A stretch of 64,000 bases of DNA from Ophiosphaerella korrae (taxonomy: Eukaryota; Ascomycota; Dothideomycetes; Pleosporales; Phaeosphaeriaceae). Location: contig JALNQF010000089.1 in the NCBI GenBank assembly GCA_028456385.1, positions 1 to 64,000 on the forward strand, in the 5' to 3' direction. The notes under the pieces were generated by a model, which had not been told where the DNA came from, did no database searches, and saw nothing but the letters and a program-made list of their open reading frames with translations. A program made the translations under genes and the position numbers. Positions 12,951 through 21,993 of the stretch are shown here, piece after piece. How positions within the stretch are numbered: the first letter of the stretch is position 1; each line of letters starts with the position of its first letter.

Positions 12951-13310
12951 GTACTAGAGTTTACAAGAGTCTTAAGTGTTTAACGAACCCTCGTTACAAA
13001 ATCCTTTAAGGATTTATTTTACTTTATTAAATATACTTATTATTCTATTATATCTAACTTCTACTAAATACTCTTTATAACTTACTTTTATTACTTTTAC
13101 TTAGTTCTAAAGTCTTAATATATTAAATACTTTTAAAATAAGTAATATATTAATAAATATAAATAACTAGCGTATAAGACTAACTTATACTACTACTTCT
13201 AAAGTTACTAAGCTAGACTTCTACTATAGAGAGTAAAGTAAATCTAACTTAATATCTACTTTAAAGTAAACTAAGTTAAAGATAAAAATAGAGCTTAGCT
13301 TTCTAACCGG
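12930..13310. other. Boundary zone of the AT-rich block with a less mutated island
   Basis: No gene visible. Bases from about 12,930 to 13,015 are clearly less AT-rich than their surroundings and keep CpA and TpG dinucleotides. AT-rich sequence resumes until about 13,310, where the DUF3723 relic starts. Confidence 0.4.
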
Positions 13311-14298
13311 TTTCCGTTTAAGCTGTTTCCGTAGAAAACATTACGCTCTTGCGGCTAAAGACGTCTTACCTCTAGGAAGTCGACGATAGACGGTAGATCT
13401 GTATCTTTCAGGTAAGGCTGCTCTCTTAGATCTACATCGGTATTCACACTAAATTATGCTAGATCTCAGTAATAACCTCAAGACCACCTTGATCGAAGAG
13501 TATTCATGTAAAAAGAAACCAGACGATAGCGAAATTTACCGCAAAATCCGAGAATACCAAGGATATAAGGGTGCAGGGAACCCGTACTTTAAGAGGCGAT
13601 AGTAGGCTCTTTTGTACGGGATATCCAACCATAAGTTTGATAACATGAAGCAAATCATCCGAAATCACGATTTTAGAGCGGCTTTCGATATCCAACTAGA
13701 TATTCCTGGGCTTGCAGGAGGGATGCACTTGGGCTCAACGCATAAAATGTTCGGGATAAGGTGTCATGGGGTAAGAGCCGCTCTAAATGGGTGCTCCGAT
13801 ATACTAGCCGTACAGGAAATGTTACATTACCTCGACGATAATACCAGGGAATTTTGGACCAAGATCTTTCGTGGAGATAAGCAAGCGATGCTGAAGGTGA
13901 ATCGTGCCGACGTAAAAGCTCTTGAACTTAAGGCCCCCGGAGCGTGCACGTCAGATCGCGTGTCTCTGCACCGTCAGCTGCGTGGTGGCAAGATTTTCGG
14001 CGCTCTTACCGACCAAGAACGCCAAGTTATATGGGCGGAAATACTATCCGCCTCTACCGATCGTCTAATCCCGTCTCTTTCGAGCTTCTTTGCAGATGTT
14101 AACTACTTAGAAGGTCCAGCCGACTGCGTAAAAATCTTGATGGAATTGAGGCCGGGAGAAACCGTGTCATCTGCCTTGGAACGGATCTTTTGTGACGTCA
14201 ACCAGGAAACCGATCGATGTCTTAATCAGCAATCCGAGTCCATATTCATATCAGTGCCAGGGAGCCCGTCAGATCGATTAGAGCTGGGACGCGTGTAA
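13310..14298 (+). pseudogene. DUF3723-type fungal protein, truncated and stop-containing
   Basis: Relic of a fungal gene family of unknown function that I recognise as DUF3723-like from its phrase order: KHYALAAKDVLPLG, TVDLYLS, NNLKTTLIEEY, DSEIYRKIREYQGY, DIPGL..GMHLG..HKM, LELKAPGA, LIPSLSSFFADV. A 51-bp GT-AG intron at 13412-13462 with a CTAAA branch-like site joins DLYLS to DLSNNL in frame. Breaks: TAG at 13387-13389 where RRW is expected, and adjacent TAG TAG at 13600-13605 where the family has WW. Trp to stop by TGG to TAG is a RIP-type change. The 5' end dissolves into the AT-rich block and the 3' end is short, since relatives are much longer. Non-functional. Confidence 0.65.
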
Positions 14299-14845
14299 CT
14301 GTGTGGTAGAGCAGCGGAGGGCTCTGCACGTGACCCTACCCATCGTAACCGAAGACTAAGTCGAATCCGTCGGCGTGATCACCACCGTCCACCGCGCCGT
14401 CCAGCTCTGCTGTCACGGCCAGCCCACTCACGGCTATCTCGAGCTCAACCTCGCCGGCTTCATACCCCCTGACCACGCCGAACGCCCCGCGGCCGAAGCT
14501 TGCATCTTCCGTTTCCCACACGGTGACCAAGCGGACATCGTGCGCAATCGAGTTTGCGAGAGGTGTCAAACGAATACGACCACCTACTCCTTTGTCGCCA
14601 GAGCACGAGACGGAAGCGGAATTCGACACAGCGACGTCCTTCGATTCTTTGGATGAATATAAATCGATTGGCTTGTCGACGGTTGCGACGCAGACCATCG
14701 AGTCGAGTCGGCAGAAGAGGACGAAGCTGGACGAGGGATGAATGGGTCATCGTGACTTGCACAGTACAATCGTGTAACATGATGTCCTGCCCGGTTCGGG
14801 AAATCTAGGCCATTGTGCCCAAGGACTGATTCACGGCTAGCTAGT
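14299..14845. other. Intergenic stretch with no supported gene
   Basis: Several overlapping frames are open on both strands (for example minus 14336-14698), but none has recognisable motifs and several lack an ATG. It may contain the decayed 3' continuation of the DUF3723 gene; I could not align it. Confidence 0.4.
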
Positions 14846-15520
14846 CTACAACAACAACCAGCCGATCACACCTGCTACGAGACTCAGGCTACCCGTCCGA
14901 GCGTTGTAGCCGCCAGCAGCACCAGTATACATCGCAGGCTGGCTCGAGTTCGTCGGACACCCAGTGAAGTTCTTCCCACCTAGAAACTTGCCCACCGTCA
15001 TCGCATCATTCGTATGCAACATATGCAGCAGCCCCGCAGCAGTCTTCGGACCACTACTACAACACACCGCCGTGAAATTGAACATTGTCGCGCTACCACC
15101 GCACACGCTCATCACAGTCGTCGCGTCCGTGCTGCAATAAACGCTCACGTTGCCCGACGGCAGCGGCACAACCAGCGGCGCAAGATTGTGGTTCTCGTAG
15201 TAGGGCCCGCCGGGCGGCGAGCTGTACGTGAGCAGTGTCTCGATGACATGCGCGCCGGCGAGGTCGTATGATCGCGCTGTGCCGGGCGTGTTGTTGGTGC
15301 CGTTGAGTGTTACGGTGTCGTCGGCGTTGCCGGACCAGGTGAGGTTCTTGTAGGACCCGATTATGGAGAGGACTTGGCCGTAAGTATATGGTAACGTAAT
15401 GATCGCGGTGTCGGTGGTTGGGGACGTGCCGTTGATGCATGTAGCTGGCACCAAAACATTCTGGCAGAAGACAGAGAGTGGCAGCGAGAGTAGTGCCAGC
15501 AGCTTTCTTGATTGTACCAT
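14846..15520 (-). CDS. Secreted, probably GPI-anchored serine/threonine/glycine-rich protein
   Basis: 224 residues, intronless, from an ATG in a good context (CCACCATGG). Residues 1 to about 19 (RKLLALLSLPLSVFC) form a signal peptide. The mature part has several N-glycosylation sequons (NGT, NLT, NGT, NVS, NFT, NSS) and about eight Cys, consistent with disulfide-bonded extracellular folding. The C-terminus ends in a hydrophobic segment (LSLVAGVIGWLLL) after a small-residue region, the pattern of a GPI-anchor signal. I do not recognise a catalytic family. It is probably a cell-surface or wall protein; function unknown. Neighbours give no clue. Confidence 0.75.
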   Translation of the reverse strand: MVQSRKLLALLSLPLSVFCQNVLVPATCINGTSPTTDTAIITLPYTYGQVLSIIGSYKNLTWSGNADDTVTLNGTNNTPGTARSYDLAGAHVIETLLTYSSPPGGPYYENHNLAPLVVPLPSGNVSVYCSTDATTVMSVCGGSATMFNFTAVCCSSGPKTAAGLLHMLHTNDAMTVGKFLGGKNFTGCPTNSSQPAMYTGAAGGYNARTGSLSLVAGVIGWLLL

Positions 15521-16080
15521 GGTGGAAGCTGCAGGAATGGAAAGAGCTTGGAGTTCCTACAGTCTGAATTGACTGAGACCGCTCTGCGCGCCGGCGTGGA
15601 GCTTTATGAGCTTGTCCGAAATAAGGTGCAGCGCTGGTGGAGGATGATCGTGACTTGCTGTCCGTGTGGCCATGAAGTGTATGGCCGTCATTGCTTCTAT
15701 GTAGTGATCTCAATCGAGGCGTCTCGGAACTGAGTCATAACCTTGCAGCCCTAAGTCGGGAGCTCATTGAACCTTCGCACTTATTTCATTCATGTTACAT
15801 ACTGACACAATTTCATCCCGTCCCATTACCGTCTTATCCACTATAGAAGAAAGACTGTCATTGTCACCGCGCGCCGCAGAAGCTGCTTAATTAAAATCAA
15901 GGGAGTGTCGTGTGATGAGGGATTATGTTCTATTTCGCACCTCATCCATCGTCAAAATGGGGAATGACTTTGGTTGTTTGGGGTACCGGGCTCGTGCTGT
16001 TAGGTGTAGCTATCATCATATCACGCGCAATACCTGTCATGGATTTCATCTTTCCATCAACACAATTTCCCCCAAGGACA
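15521..16080. other. Intergenic region
   Basis: Promoter side of the secreted protein gene. I see no gene here; short open frames lack motifs. Confidence 0.4.
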
Positions 16081-16082
16081 GC

Positions 16083-16475
16083 CAGCGTATAGCTTGCGGA
16101 GTTGGCCGAGGTCGGCTGGTGAGAGTGGTGCGGTCGCCTCTTCGCCGTCGTTGTCTTCGTGAGTGCCATTGGCTGTTGAAGTAGGATCTGTAAGTGAGGT
16201 ATCTGCTTTTTGGCGTAGTTGGTGGATACGTGTGCTTGCTGCTTCGAGTTGTGCTAGAGATGTGGTGGACGACAGGGTTGCGAGACGTTGATCGAGTAGT
16301 GTGAGGGAAGGTAAAAGAGGCATTGCTGTGGCCGGATCTGCTGTAGTAGAAGCATCTAGGATCTAGGGCTGTGAGACCAAGTGCGTTCTCTAGTGATGCC
16401 ATTTTCGAATCAAAGCTGGCGACATCCTTCAATGCTCTCTCGTCCTCATCCTCCCCGTCACCATCATTAGCATCG
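16083..16475 (-). pseudogene. Dynamitin (dynactin subunit 2, p50/JNM1-like) gene fragment
   Basis: A central slice of a dynamitin-like protein: an acidic lead (DANDGDGEDEDERALKD), then VASFDSKMASLENALGL, MPLLPSLTLLDQRLATLS, SLAQLEAASTRIHQLRQKAD and PADLGQLRKLYAG. This order matches fungal dynamitin, the subunit linking the dynactin shoulder to the dynein adaptor system. Near 16355-16368 a 7-bp tandem duplication (ctagatc ctagatg on the minus strand) shifts the frame; removing it joins LGLTALD to ASTTADPATAMPLL. The N-terminus is missing and homology stops abruptly near 16,081. It is a gene scrap, not a working copy; the functional gene should be elsewhere. Family assignment is from memory of the protein's phrasing. 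Confidence 0.55.
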
Positions 16476-16570
16476 TCAATCGTTTAGATCTGGAAGAAGT
16501 GGAATGCGACGTCATGTGCACATCTGAGCTCGTTATCACATCTACATACGGACGGAGGTTGTCTCCGCAC

Positions 16571-18579
16571 TCAGCGAGACAAGACTGCTCTAAGGACATG
16601 CACTAGCTTTTCAGCATTGCCATCTTCCCATTCCATACACCTCCAGGCCACAAAATAGTCCGGTCGCACGAGCACGCAGCCGGACTCTGTCACTCCTCGT
16701 AGCTTCGTCCAGTCGAAGTAGCGATCTTCATAGTCCTGGCGGAAGCCAATTTGATGTACCACAAGTGGTATGCCGAGCGTTTCTGTCGCCATCTGGGCTG
16801 CCTGTCGCCAGCCGTCGCCTCCGATACCAGTGATCAAGGTGAAGCCGCCTTTCCCAGCAAGATCGATCGTCGATATCGCCTTAGATGGAATTGCGTGGCT
16901 CAGCCATACGTGGGGAAGGCGCGAGCCAGGATATGTGGTCGGATGGTAATGCTCCAGCGGATCCTTGTCAAAGGCAGGCGGCCCATCCTTCTCATCTTCC
17001 AGATAGACCGCTGTCGAACGATAACGCTGATTCATCTCAATGCCAAGACCGTTCTCTTCTCGATCAATGAGTCGGAGTGCCTCTTGAAGCTCTTTGCGTT
17101 TTTGCTGGCCGAGAGTAGAGTTCTCTTTGAGTGCAGCTAGAGCAGCCGCTCCCCCCTTGCTATCGGGTTCAAAGCAGCCAAGGACCCCCCATATCTTCAT
17201 GTGGTTGCGGAACGATGCATTGGCACTGCACAAGTCAGTATCGAGAAGCTGGCAATGTAGGAGTGATACTGACTGAGTCACGATGTCCTCACCGATAGGC
17301 TGTCGCTCGTCATTATACGATGACAATATTGCTTTTCCCGCCCATCCACGCTGAACGTATGCAACTTTCCAAGCGAGGTTGTGAGCATCCTGTATGCAAG
17401 TGTTCGAGCCCAGTCCATGATTCGGAGGATGGCGATGGACGGCGTCTCCGAGGCAATACACATCTCCTTTCGAATAGACATCTGCGAATGTCTCATTGAT
17501 CGCCCATGTCGACACGCCCTTGATCTTAAAATCAACAGAGTCGTCGCCGATCAACTCTCGTATTCGACCTGCGTAGTCCTCAGGCTTCCGAACGTTCTCT
17601 GCCCCCGGTCTCATGGCCAACCCAACGACCCATTCGTTCCACGGTTTGACCATACGAATACATGACAGGAACGCCCAATCAGGCGTCTCTCGATCCGGCT
17701 GCAGAATCCAATGCAGATTACCTACGCGACTCTTCATCAAATGCGCCATGTCTGCCTCAACGAGAAGGTTGACGGCAAATCCACCGCCTGGCTTCTCCGT
17801 AAATGGGAGCTGCAACGCTTTTGCAATTCGACTACGTCCGCCGTCGGCGCCGAAAAGATATTTCGATTTCACGCGATATGTGTGATTGGTGACCACATCT
17901 CTGAGCGTGCTGACGACGCCTCCGTCATTCTCAAGTTGCTCGAATGAAACATGTTCTGTGTCAAACCGACAATGGAATCCATTGTGAACGGCGTAGCGGG
18001 TAAGAATTGGTTCCAGCTGTGTCTGTGGCAAATCAATTGCGACAGATGGGCTCGCAAGCTCATAATCGCCCTATGTGCATGTGTTAGTCCCCTCGTTCTA
18101 TGCTGGTGCGATGTGCGAAACCTACTTTGCGCTCGGGTGAGTTGCCCCATGAGTATATGCGCGCGTATTCTTCGCCCGCCATGCTCGCTGACCATCGCGT
18201 GTGTGCCATGCAATCACCACTAGTCCCTACCTTGTAGCATTCATCGTCCAGGCCAATGTCGCGAAGACAGTCTTGAAGCATTAGCGTCAAGATCATCCAG
18301 TAGAGTCCTCACATACCAAGTGCCGCCATGTTCGTGATGTGTGCTCGAGGCGTGTCCGCATGGCCGCGTTTATTGGCGACCATGAGGCCTTTGAGTCCTG
18401 CTGTTCAGTTAGCAACGAGTCCACGCATACGTGCTATTCCAGAGTCCACCATTCTGAGCCAGGAAGCAGGCAAGGGATCCGCCCGCAGGGCCCGTTCCAA
18501 CGATGAGGAAGTCGACGTCCGTCATGTCGGCATGTTTGATCCCGCCTTTGATCTCATTGATCGTGCCATTGGTGGCCAT
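16571..18579 (-). CDS. FAD-dependent phenol hydroxylase-like monooxygenase
   Basis: Class A flavoprotein monooxygenase that would hydroxylate an aromatic substrate using NAD(P)H and O2. Start ATG at 18577-18579. Motifs in order: the dinucleotide fold DFLIVGTGPAGGSLACFLA, ITNMAALDCLRDIGL, MAGEEYARIYSWGN, the DG motif YLFGADGGRSRIAKAL, and the GD motif YCLGDAVHRHPPNHGLGSNT. The C-terminus (LITGIGGDGW) is the thioredoxin-like phenol-hydroxylase tail. Four short introns fit in phase: about 18401-18449 (joins LAQN to AGLKG), about 18274-18316, about 18078-18132, and an in-frame 48-bp one near 17235-17285. Most contain CTAAC-like branch sites. All catalytic motifs are present and it looks intact. 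It lies beside a P450 and two regulators, which suggests a shared pathway. The substrate cannot be read from the sequence. Confidence 0.85.
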
Positions 18580-18900
18580 GTTGACTGTAAGACTTGTGAA
18601 GCAGCTGAGGATCCACCGATCATAGAAAGCACGTCTTCGTTGATGAGTCCGGTTACTGACAGGACACGATCATATAATAGGCTGCGAGATCATTTCTATT
18701 CGCATGGTCCACACTGCTACCCCACGGCAGTCCACGAAAGCAGTTGGAGAGTCAAGCTACGCTCGGAACCCCATGAATGGTTGACTTCCTTCGGCGCCAT
18801 TCCGATCCGCCATACCGAGACCAGTTTTGGCTGCACCGAGGAATGTCTGGGTCGTGTTTGATCACAGTGAACGGGATGAAAGACCACTCATGCCAGACTG
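18580..18900. other. Promoter-side intergenic region of the monooxygenase
   Basis: No gene supported. The long plus-strand open frame at 18328-18861 overlaps coding exons of the monooxygenase and has no motif, so it is a shadow. Confidence 0.4.
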
Positions 18901-19202
18901 AGGACACCACCTTAGCCGGACACCACTTCCAAAACAAACAATCTAGGGTACGAAATAGGGGCTTATTTAGTTAGTTATTAGGGGCTTGGTGCGAGTGCCA
19001 CTATTAAGCATGATTTTAGAGTTGCTATTATCTAGAAAAACACCCTATTCTAGAGCCCAACCCAGACCTCCTTAACCCCTAAACTTGTGCTTAATACTCC
19101 GTAGTGGTATTCGCACCGACCCTAATAACTAACTAAATAGGCCCCTACTTCGTACCCTAGATTGCTTGTTTCGGAAGTGGTGTCCGGCTAAGGTGGTGTC
19201 CT
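18901..19202. mobile_element. 302-bp fold-back / MITE-like element
   Basis: A long, near-perfect inverted repeat. The left arm starts AGGACACCACCTTAGCCGGA at 18901 and the right arm is its reverse complement ending at 19202. The arms stay matched for more than 100 bases through a GGTACGAA.TAGGGG segment and the TTAGTTAGTTATTAGGG segment; differences are single bases. Inside each tip GGACACCAC occurs twice, separated by seven bases. No coding capacity. I could not see a convincing target-site duplication, so the superfamily is open. Confidence 0.8.
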
Positions 19203-19332
19203 TGGTTTGCGACGACCACGCGACCCCATTCAGACGAGCTCTGACGTGGCACCGCTCTGTACAGACAAAGACATCGAAAAATTTCTAGCCTTACTAGTGA
19301 ACGTGTCTCGCGCCACAACTTGTGATGCGGAG

Positions 19333-19420
19333 ATGGGGTGCCGAGGACTAGTCCTCTCTTGCCTTGCCACATGGGGTCACCGAGGACTAGTTCTTTTTTG
19401 CCTCCCCCCATGGGGTCACC
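19333..19420. repeat. Tandem direct repeat, about 38-bp unit
   Basis: Two consecutive degenerate copies of a unit beginning ATGGGGT..CCGAGGACTAGT (19333-19370 and 19371-19409), followed by the start of a third (ATGGGGTCACC, 19410-19420). They lie in the upstream region of the P450 gene. Confidence 0.65.
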
Positions 19421-19561
19421 AGGACGACAACGAGGACGGCAGCAATATCTAGCATGGCTCGCTTCCACTGACTGGTGGACGTTCCTGTTGATCCAGAATC
19501 TTGTGCACCTCTCCGATCTACCGATTCGACCAACAATACTCGTTGACGTAACGTCACTATC

Positions 19562-21445
19562 ATGTTGTCGTTTCTCACATTAATCGGTATTCCATTGGCA
19601 TTATTCCTCTATGCCTGCTCTAGAATCGGCCAACGGCGCCGACACATGCCAGATGGTATTTCAAGAATAGCGAAGCCGTCGGATTATTGAAACACGAACG
19701 ACTTACTGTGATTAGGCCCTCCTACATCGCCGCTCTTGGGAAACTTGCTGCACATTCCCTCGTCCAAAGCGTTTCTTCGGTACGAATGATGCGGCGATTG
19801 CATCTTGTCGAACCTGAACTGACCCACATACAGAATGAGCGAATGGGCGAAACGATACGGGGATGTCTATTCGTTGACCGTTGGGCCGAGCAACATCATT
19901 GTTCTTAGTGGTCGACACGCTGTTAAACAAGTTCTTGACAAGAAGAGCGCTGTCTCAAGCGATCGGCCAACCAGTCTGCTTCGGCAACAGCTTCTAACAG
20001 GGGGAGATCACTTGCTGTGGATGGATGCGACGCCTCAATGGCGCGGCTTGCGCAAGCTGATCCATGCTGATTTGACGGAAGCCGTGTGCACTAGCAGGCA
20101 TGCGCCACTCCAGCAGGCCGAATCTGTGCAGATGCTGTACGATATGATGCAAAGCTCGGCCGATTGGAAGAGACATATCGAGCGCTACACGAACAGCCTA
20201 ATCTTGTCCATTGGCGAGTCTCTCCCCATCAAAACGCTCACCTGACTACGGTTAACATCTTGTTCAGTTTACGGCATTCGATCGTCAGACATTCACAGTC
20301 CGTATATACTGCAATTCGAGCAGCTATTGCGTGACTGGACGGCGGTCAATAGAATCGGAGCCACTCCGCCCGTCGACATTATCCCGGCCCTGAATTGGGT
20401 ACCAGAACGATTCCTTGGTAATTGGAAGTCCCGAGCGCGTGTTGTGCATGATTCAATGCGTGACTTGTATGATGGATTACACGAGATGGCACTTCGTAGG
20501 AGACAGCGCATTGGTTCCGTCAACAGCATCATCGATCGAATCCTGGACCAAAATGGGAAGAATGCTTTGACTTTCCATGAGATTTCCAACCTTGCTGGAG
20601 TGACGATTAAGGGTGGTTCCGATACTTCGGCAACTGTGCTGGCTAACTTCGTCCTGGCAATGGTTTTGCATCCTGATGTACAAAAGAAAGCACAGGCCGA
20701 GATTGACCGTGAGGTCCCGTCTGATCGCATACCTGATATATCAGATTTCGGTCGCTTGCCGTATGTGATGTCCATCATCAAGGAGGTCCAGAGGTGGCGG
20801 CCGTTGGGGGGTATTGGCATTCCGCATCAACTGTCCGAAGGTTAGCATCTTCACGCATATTTTTTGAGCTGTAGAAACTAAAAGCGACAGATGTCTGGCT
20901 TGACGACAAGCTGCTGCCAAAGGGATCGACGTTGCTTCTCAACGTTTGGGCATTACATCAGGACGAGAAGCGGTACCCAAATCCTGACAAGTTCGACCCG
21001 GATCGATTTCAAGGGTGGACAGCTTTCTCTGCAGAGTACGCCAACATTGCGGATCCAGAGAAGCGCGATCATTATGCGTATGGTAAGCTTGCTTGTTCGC
21101 TGGAAACGTACCTCCTGATAGCTGACTCCAGCCGCAGGGAATGGTCGACGAATATGCCCTGGCATACATCTTGCTGAACGCAATCTCTTCTCCGTCGCAT
21201 CGAAGATGCTCTGGGCGTTTGACATTGAGCTCACAACCGATCCAGCGACCGGAAAACCCATTGTACCAGACAGCAGCGTAGACACCGGCTACAACGAAGG
21301 TTTGGTTTTGTGCGTGAAGGATTTCCCGGTCGAGCTGAAGGTTCGATCTGCGGCCAAACGAAAGATTATCGAAGAAAGCTACAAAGCGGCTTGCACGGAC
21401 ATCTTCACCAAGTACGATGAGATGAGCGCTAGTTCAACCTTTTAG
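19562..21445 (+). CDS. Cytochrome P450 monooxygenase
   Basis: Membrane-anchored heme monooxygenase. Six exons: 19562-19655, 19716-19779, 19834-20213, 20268-20840, 20891-21082, 21132-21445. Joining them restores one frame. The N-terminus (MLSFLTLIGIPLALFLYAC) is an ER signal anchor, followed by basic residues and the proline hinge PDGPPTSPLLGNL. The I-helix is AGVTIKGGSDTSA. The ExxR motif is IKEVQRWRP, the PERF-like motif FDPDRF, and the heme loop AGNGRRICPG with the Cys ligand present and Ala where the consensus has Phe. Intron 20214-20267 has a GC-AG donor instead of GT. The gene ends SASSTF and looks complete. Together with the FAD monooxygenase it suggests oxidative tailoring of a small molecule; the CYP family cannot be assigned by eye. 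Confidence 0.9.
20214..20267 (+). other. GC-AG intron in the P450 gene
   Basis: The only phase-consistent join between LILSI and VYGIRSSD uses donor TG|GCGAGT and acceptor TTCAG. It has a CTGAC branch-like site. GC-AG introns are a known minor class in fungi. Confidence 0.6.
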
Positions 21446-21515
21446 AAGTCATCTTTGCAAATCGAATACTGTTCTTCGGGACCCATGATGTCTCCTGGCG
21501 CATATGAGCTGCATT

Positions 21516-21920
21516 TCAGCTGCATTTCGATGGTGTCGAGTGACCACCGATGCTGACACGTGACGAAGTTCGATTTCCTGCTTCCGTATCAATTAGAGGG
21601 AGCAGCTTATATATTGTGCTCAGTGGTCGCCCACGCTGCACGGCGTCGGTTTTCCGAATGGTATCTGCAAACTCATCGAAGCGCGCTCCGGCGCCAGGTC
21701 CGTCAGCGCCTGAACGGAGGCGGGCGTCGAAGAAGAAGCGAAAGATAGTTTTGGTCGCCTGCGGCTTTTCGTGGAGAATGGAGGCAGGTGTTTTGCCTTG
21801 AATCTTGCAGATACCGCTATGTGGCACTTCTTGAGTGTTTTGACCCCAAAAGACGACAACATCGAAGCCATTGGGACCTTTCCGCAACACAGCATCTCCT
21901 CCGTCGAGTGCATTATTCAT
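21516..21920 (-). pseudogene. Downstream part of a gene possibly interrupted by the mariner element
   Basis: 134 codons open from an ATG, with no recognised motif. Joining across the mariner target site (one TA removed), this frame is the same as that of the minus-strand ATG at 23460, separated by only two TGA codons that could lie in an intron. The segment VVVFWGQNTQEVPHSG is protein-like. It may be the body of an unknown protein whose N-terminus lies at 23344-23460. Alternatively it is a chance frame. Confidence 0.3.
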
Positions 21921-21991
21921 GTTAAGACTTTGGCGGGCTCCTCATCACCAGCGCCGACAAATTGCTTGCTGGGTCCGGTCGCTTTGCGAGG

Positions 21992-21993
21992 TA
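21992..21993. repeat. TA target-site duplication (left) of Tc1/mariner element
   Basis: TA immediately before the left terminal inverted repeat, matched by TA at 23343-23344. Confidence 0.75.

Noticed and set aside
1..13300. Possible centromere or mitochondrial insert because of extreme AT content
   Set aside because: Decayed Gypsy protein motifs, LTRs and transition-only changes explain the AT content as RIP-mutated retrotransposons.
13310..14298. Intact hypothetical protein starting at 13612
   Set aside because: Position 13612 is TTG, and the same frame continues upstream through two TAG codons and an intron into recognisable family sequence, so it is a pseudogene.
14336..14698. Minus-strand open frame of 120 codons
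   Set aside because: No motif, competing frames on the other strand equally open, and no family recognised.
18328..18861. 177-codon plus-strand open frame
   Set aside because: It lies opposite the first exons of the FAD monooxygenase, which have clear motifs; this frame has none.
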